Assembly: GCA_016290875.1 (NCBI GenBank)
Contig: JAEEVL010000030.1
Span: 1-32,502, forward strand
Direction: 5' to 3'
Length of the DNA: 32,502 nt
DNA from: Ruminococcus sp.
GTDB taxonomy: Bacteria > Bacillota > Clostridia > Oscillospirales > Ruminococcaceae
The notes under the pieces were generated by a model. The model searched no databases. It was given only the letters and a program-made list of their open reading frames with translations, and had not been told where the DNA came from. A program made the position numbers and the translations under genes. Shown in pieces: positions 32,028 through 32,502 of the stretch. The first letter of the stretch is position 1. Every line of letters starts with the position of its first letter.

Positions 32028-32243
32028 ATGGCGAATATGCAATTTACGCGCACTCAGAAATGCTGCTTGCTCTGCAAGCACTGGAACGGTTCTATCGGTA
32101 GTACTACTATCAACATAGTTCGCGGCGGTATGGCATTCAGCGCTAACAATACTGAAAAGCATTCCTGCTTTAAAAAAGGCAGCGGAATAGAAACTATCGC
32201 TACGTTTTCCTGTCAATATTTCAAGCAAAGGTATGAAGATTGA
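32028..32243 (+). CDS. Small Cys-containing protein with a KHWNG motif
   Basis: 71 residues, ribosome site GAGGT. Cysteines occur as QKCCLLCKHWNGSIG, SCFKKG and FSCQYF, spaced to form one metal site or two disulfides. Basic and compact. I recall no function for it. It is the last complete gene of the VWA operon before the right-hand IS. Confidence 0.65.
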   Translation: MANMQFTRTQKCCLLCKHWNGSIGSTTINIVRGGMAFSANNTEKHSCFKKGSGIETIATFSCQYFKQRYED

Positions 32244-32286
32244 TCGCTAAGTTTTGGTTTTCGCAGGCATAATAAAGAAAATCTTT

Positions 32287-32400
32287 ATGAAAACATTGAT
32301 CGACGAAGAAAATGAGAAATATCCTTATTGTCTGTGCGACGATTTCATCATCATAACAATAGTTGGATACACAGTAGAGTCTATCCTAAAATTTGTGTAA
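32287..32400 (+). pseudogene. ORF fragment fused to the IS end
   Basis: ATG AAA ACA begins 30 codons (MKTLIDEENEKYPYCLCDDF, then IIITIVGYTV) that run into the IS terminus and stop at TAA 32398-32400; the last 7 residues are IS-derived. No ribosome site is seen, so the start is uncertain. It looks like the 5' part of a fourth gene after the VWA operon, cut by the IS. Confidence 0.4.
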
Positions 32401-32421
32401 ACCTCTGAAGTAGTGTATAAT
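32393..32421 (+). promoter_or_regulatory. Transposase promoter with its -35 in the IS terminus
   Basis: TTGTGT (32393-32398), 17-nt spacer, perfect TATAAT (32416-32421). The predicted start is near 32427-32429. The mirror copy is at 82-110. Confidence 0.6.
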
Positions 32422-32443
32422 AGAAGAGACACTACTTCGGAGG
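32402..32443 (+). promoter_or_regulatory. IS leader hairpin sequestering the transposase ribosome site
   Basis: Arm 32402-32416 (CCTCTGAAGTAGTGT) pairs over all 15 positions (one G-U) with 32429-32443 (ACACTACTTCGGAGG), loop 12 nt. The GGAGG ribosome site is the last 5 nt of the 3' arm. A transcript from the IS promoter starts after the 5' arm and leaves the ribosome site free; a read-through transcript from outside would hide it. Confidence 0.65.
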
Positions 32444-32451
32444 TTTTAATT

Positions 32452-32502
32452 ATGAGCAGAAGACGAAGAAATGAAACAGAAGAGCAGCGTGCAAGAAGAG
32501 AG
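32452..32502 (+). CDS. Transposase N-terminus (partial, runs off the right edge)
   Basis: ATG 32452 begins the same 17 residues as the left copy (MSRRRRNETEEQRARRE), with GGAGG 8 nt upstream. The body of the protein is outside the window. Confidence 0.65.
   Translation, partial: MSRRRRNETEEQRARRE

Larger units (their letters stand above)
32376..32502 (+). mobile_element. IS256-family-like insertion sequence, right boundary copy (partial)
   Basis: Exact inverted copy of 1-127. The terminus at about 32376-32377 reads GAGTCTATCCTAAAATTTGT, followed by a promoter, hairpin leader and the first 17 transposase codons, then the window ends. Orientation is outward from the window. Confidence 0.72.

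Noticed and set aside
1..32502. Composite transposon formed by the two boundary IS copies
   Set aside because: The region holds essential housekeeping genes (argS, ftsEX) and the identical 127-bp ends are better explained by assembly overlap.
1..32502. tRNA, rRNA or CRISPR loci
   Set aside because: I saw no cloverleaf-like tRNA, no rRNA motif and no repeat-spacer array on either strand.

Overview
The window looks like a chromosomal contig from a fibre-degrading Ruminococcus-type Firmicute (Oscillospiraceae). The strongest pointers are a 1505-residue, dockerin-bearing double-GH10 xylanase/esterase with Thr-rich linkers, a GH130 manno-oligosaccharide phosphorylase of the kind known from Ruminococcus albus, frequent CTC/CTT leucine codons, and Gram-positive signals (strong AGGAGG-like ribosome sites, TTGACA-N17-TATAAT promoters). 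Species assignment is inference.

Both ends are the same 127 bp in inverted orientation: the start of an IS256-family-like transposase gene reading outward. This is either an assembly break at a multicopy IS or a region between two IS copies. Just inside each end lies a gene fragment cut by the IS: a NACHT/STAND-like NTPase remnant on the left and a short ORF on the right.

Layout: (1) 0.7-3.2 kb, a galactokinase-like pseudoenzyme and a GH130 phosphorylase, divergently transcribed. (2) 3.4-6.8 kb, a Ddl-like ATP-grasp gene, a DUF1934 gene and argS. (3) 7.0-12.7 kb, a CdaR/PucR-type regulator, then ftsE, ftsX, a secreted coiled-coil M23 hydrolase and an S41 peptidase-like gene, a cell-division murein-remodelling cluster. 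(4) 12.8-16.5 kb, a thioesterase and a DtxR-family regulator-murL-murD2 operon for the alternative L-Glu ligation/epimerisation route to D-Glu in peptidoglycan. (5) 16.4-19.5 kb, a consensus promoter, a probable preQ1 riboswitch with terminator, and queD-queE-folE-queC-queF, the complete GTP-to-preQ1 pathway, followed by a YfhO-type membrane protein. (6) 22.4-27.0 kb, the xylanase. (7) 27.0-32.4 kb, an accessory zone: Fic toxin with an SxxxEG antitoxin, a GNAT, gene remnants, an intact RelB/DinJ-type antitoxin beside a decayed RelE/ParE toxin, a macro-domain protein with a C-terminal HTH-like region, and a VWA protein with two small Cys-rich proteins.

Two themes stand out. Three full-length enzymes look catalytically compromised at defined residues: the galactokinase-like protein, the Ddl-like protein (two Mg ligands lost) and the S41 protein (catalytic Lys to Asn). 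The right-hand accessory zone holds a macro/VWA/small-Cys-protein group that could be a stress or conflict system. All calls come from reading motifs by eye; no database search was possible.
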